Part shown: positions 14,651-16,736 of the stretch, in pieces
Numbering within the stretch: position 1 is the stretch's first letter
Layout: every line of letters begins with the position of its first letter
Source of the DNA: Streptomyces sp. WM6386
Lineage (GTDB): Bacteria > Actinomycetota > Actinomycetes > Streptomycetales > Streptomycetaceae
Direction: 5' to 3'
NCBI RefSeq assembly: GCF_000972385.1
Contig: NZ_JXTE01000120.1
Span: forward strand, 1 to 16,736
Length of the DNA stretch: 16,736 bases
Program-made: the position numbers and the translations under genes
The notes under the pieces: model-generated
The model's input: the letters and a program-made list of their open reading frames with translations, nothing else
Told to the model about the DNA's origin: nothing
Databases searched by the model: none

Positions 14651-14677
14651 CGGCCGGGATCACCAACCGCCCTGGGT

Positions 14678-14699
14678 CATGGCGCGGTTGCGCGCCATG
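14678..14699 (-). repeat. Strong hairpin in the predicted leader of the M4 protease mRNA
   Basis: CATGGCGCG and CGCGCCATG are perfect 9-bp inverted arms around a 4-base loop (GTTG on the plus strand, CAAC in the mRNA). It lies about 50 bases upstream of the GTG start and about 20 bases downstream of the predicted transcription start. It could stabilise the mRNA 5' end, attenuate transcription, or be a regulator site in duplex DNA. Confidence 0.6.
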
Positions 14700-14725
14700 G
14701 GGGCTGGTCGGGCCCCCGGACGAAA

Positions 14726-14754
14726 CCCTTACGGATGAGTCATGTCCATGTAAA
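14726..14754 (-). promoter_or_regulatory. Predicted promoter of the M4 protease gene
   Basis: On the minus strand TTTACA (14754-14749) and TAAGGG (14731-14726) are spaced by 17 bases and match the sigma-70-like consensus well (TTGACA, TAnnnT in part). The implied start near 14719 gives a leader of about 95 bases containing both inverted repeats described for this gene. Confidence 0.5.
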
Positions 14755-14817
14755 GCCTGAATAGTCGCTTTTCCAACACTTCATGGCGATACTTTGCGAA
14801 TCCGCAGCGCTCAGTGA

Positions 14818-16155
<1,338 letters not shown>

Positions 16156-16237
16156 CCGGGCGGGAACCCCGCTGACCGGGCGCACGTTCTTCGGACACCC
16201 CCCACCGGGTTCCGTACGACGACACCAGGACGGCGCG

Positions 16238-16736
16238 ATGACCGAGTTGGTCCCCGGGGGCAACCTGCCCCTCCCAGGCGGTGCCGTGACCGTCCGGGTG
16301 CCCGGTCCCTTCGATGTGTCCGCGCTCATCACCGACGACAGCGGCAGGGTCCGGGGCGACGGCGACTTCGTGTTCTACAACCAGCCCGCCGCCCCGGGAG
16401 CCCGGCTCTCCGGCGACACCCTGACGCTCGACCCGGCGCGACTGCGCGCCGGCGCCACGCGGATCACGGTCGCCGTCACCCCCGCCGACCCCGGCACTCC
16501 CCTGGGCCGCCTGCCCGCCCCCACTCTCCACCTCACCGGCCCGGGCGGCCGGGCACTCGCCCGGTTCGCCCCGCCACGCCCCCGCCAGGAGACGGTGCTG
16601 CTGCTCGGGGAGATCTACCGGCGCGGCACCGGCTGGAAGCTGCGCGCGCTGGGACAGGGGTACGCCGACGGCCTGGCGGGCCTGGCACGGGACTTCGGGG
16701 TGGATGTCACCGAGGAGCCGAGCCCGGCCTCCACGC
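16238..16736 (+). CDS. TerD-family protein, N-terminal part (3' end outside window)
   Basis: The first 166 codons of a TerD-domain protein are present; the frame runs off the window. Family marks are the opening MTELVPGGNLPL, DFVFYNQP (43-50), and LLLGEIYRR...GWKLRALGQGYADGLAGLARDFGVDV (about 125-161). TerD proteins bind calcium and belong to tellurite-resistance and stress-associated gene sets; in Streptomyces they often sit in larger clusters and can carry further C-terminal domains. CAGGA about 7 bases upstream supports the ATG at 16238. It follows the DD-peptidase gene by 82 bp. That gap holds only a weak GCGGG-AAC-CCCGC hairpin (16160-16172), so a separate promoter cannot be shown or excluded. 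Whether the protein has one domain or several lies beyond the window. Confidence 0.9.
   Translation, partial: MTELVPGGNLPLPGGAVTVRVPGPFDVSALITDDSGRVRGDGDFVFYNQPAAPGARLSGDTLTLDPARLRAGATRITVAVTPADPGTPLGRLPAPTLHLTGPGGRALARFAPPRPRQETVLLLGEIYRRGTGWKLRALGQGYADGLAGLARDFGVDVTEEPSPAST

Noticed and set aside
16156..16237. Hairpin GCGGG-AAC-CCCGC (16160-16172) as terminator and repeated CTGACCGGGCG
   Set aside because: Only five pairs with a three-base loop and no supporting tail; not strong enough to call.

Overview
The window looks like chromosomal DNA of a Streptomyces or close relative. GC content is very high, third codon positions are strongly G/C, GTG starts occur, several promoters appear leaderless, Sec and Tat signal peptides are common, and one protein closely matches the secreted DD-peptidase of Streptomyces R61. 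I see no rRNA, tRNA, CRISPR array, insertion sequence or prophage gene.

Layout. (1) Positions 1-2534, plus strand: three translationally coupled genes. They encode the C-terminal part of a thioredoxin-reductase-like flavoprotein, a soluble histidine kinase with an N-terminal cyclic-nucleotide-binding-like domain, and a small UBP-type zinc finger protein. (2) 2576-5465, plus: a large ATPase/LuxR regulator of the LAL type, split by a one-base frame change near 4610. (3) 12011 down to 5466, minus: a probable carbohydrate-use operon in the order ROK repressor, GH27 glycosidase, GH95 fucosidase/galactosidase, SGNH esterase. The last three carry export signals. (4) 12107-12847, plus: a protein of unknown function with two CxxC pairs, divergent from the ROK gene. 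(5) 12868-14625, minus: a secreted thermolysin-like (M4) protease precursor. (6) 14929-16155, plus: an R61-type DD-carboxypeptidase. (7) 16238 to the end, plus: the start of a TerD-family gene.

How the parts fit. The ROK gene has a consensus-like promoter whose -10 box lies 7 bases before the ATG, which implies a leaderless mRNA. A perfect 7-bp inverted repeat (TTCTTTT-N11-AAAAGAA) covers the -35 box and resembles ROK operators of the NagC/Mlc type, so autorepression with sugar induction of the whole four-gene unit is a reasonable model. The enzymes would remove terminal alpha-galactose (or beta-L-arabinopyranose), alpha-L-fucose (or alpha-L-galactose) and probably acetyl groups from a plant or glycoprotein glycan. 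The first three genes look like a redox-linked signalling module with no response regulator in view.

Both convergent gene pairs (5465/5466 and 12847/12868) end inside an inverted repeat that overlaps both stop codons. Points most worth a second look are the redox/kinase/UBP-finger module, the ROK operator, the broken LAL regulator, the D-I-N variant in GH95, and the structured leader of the metalloprotease.
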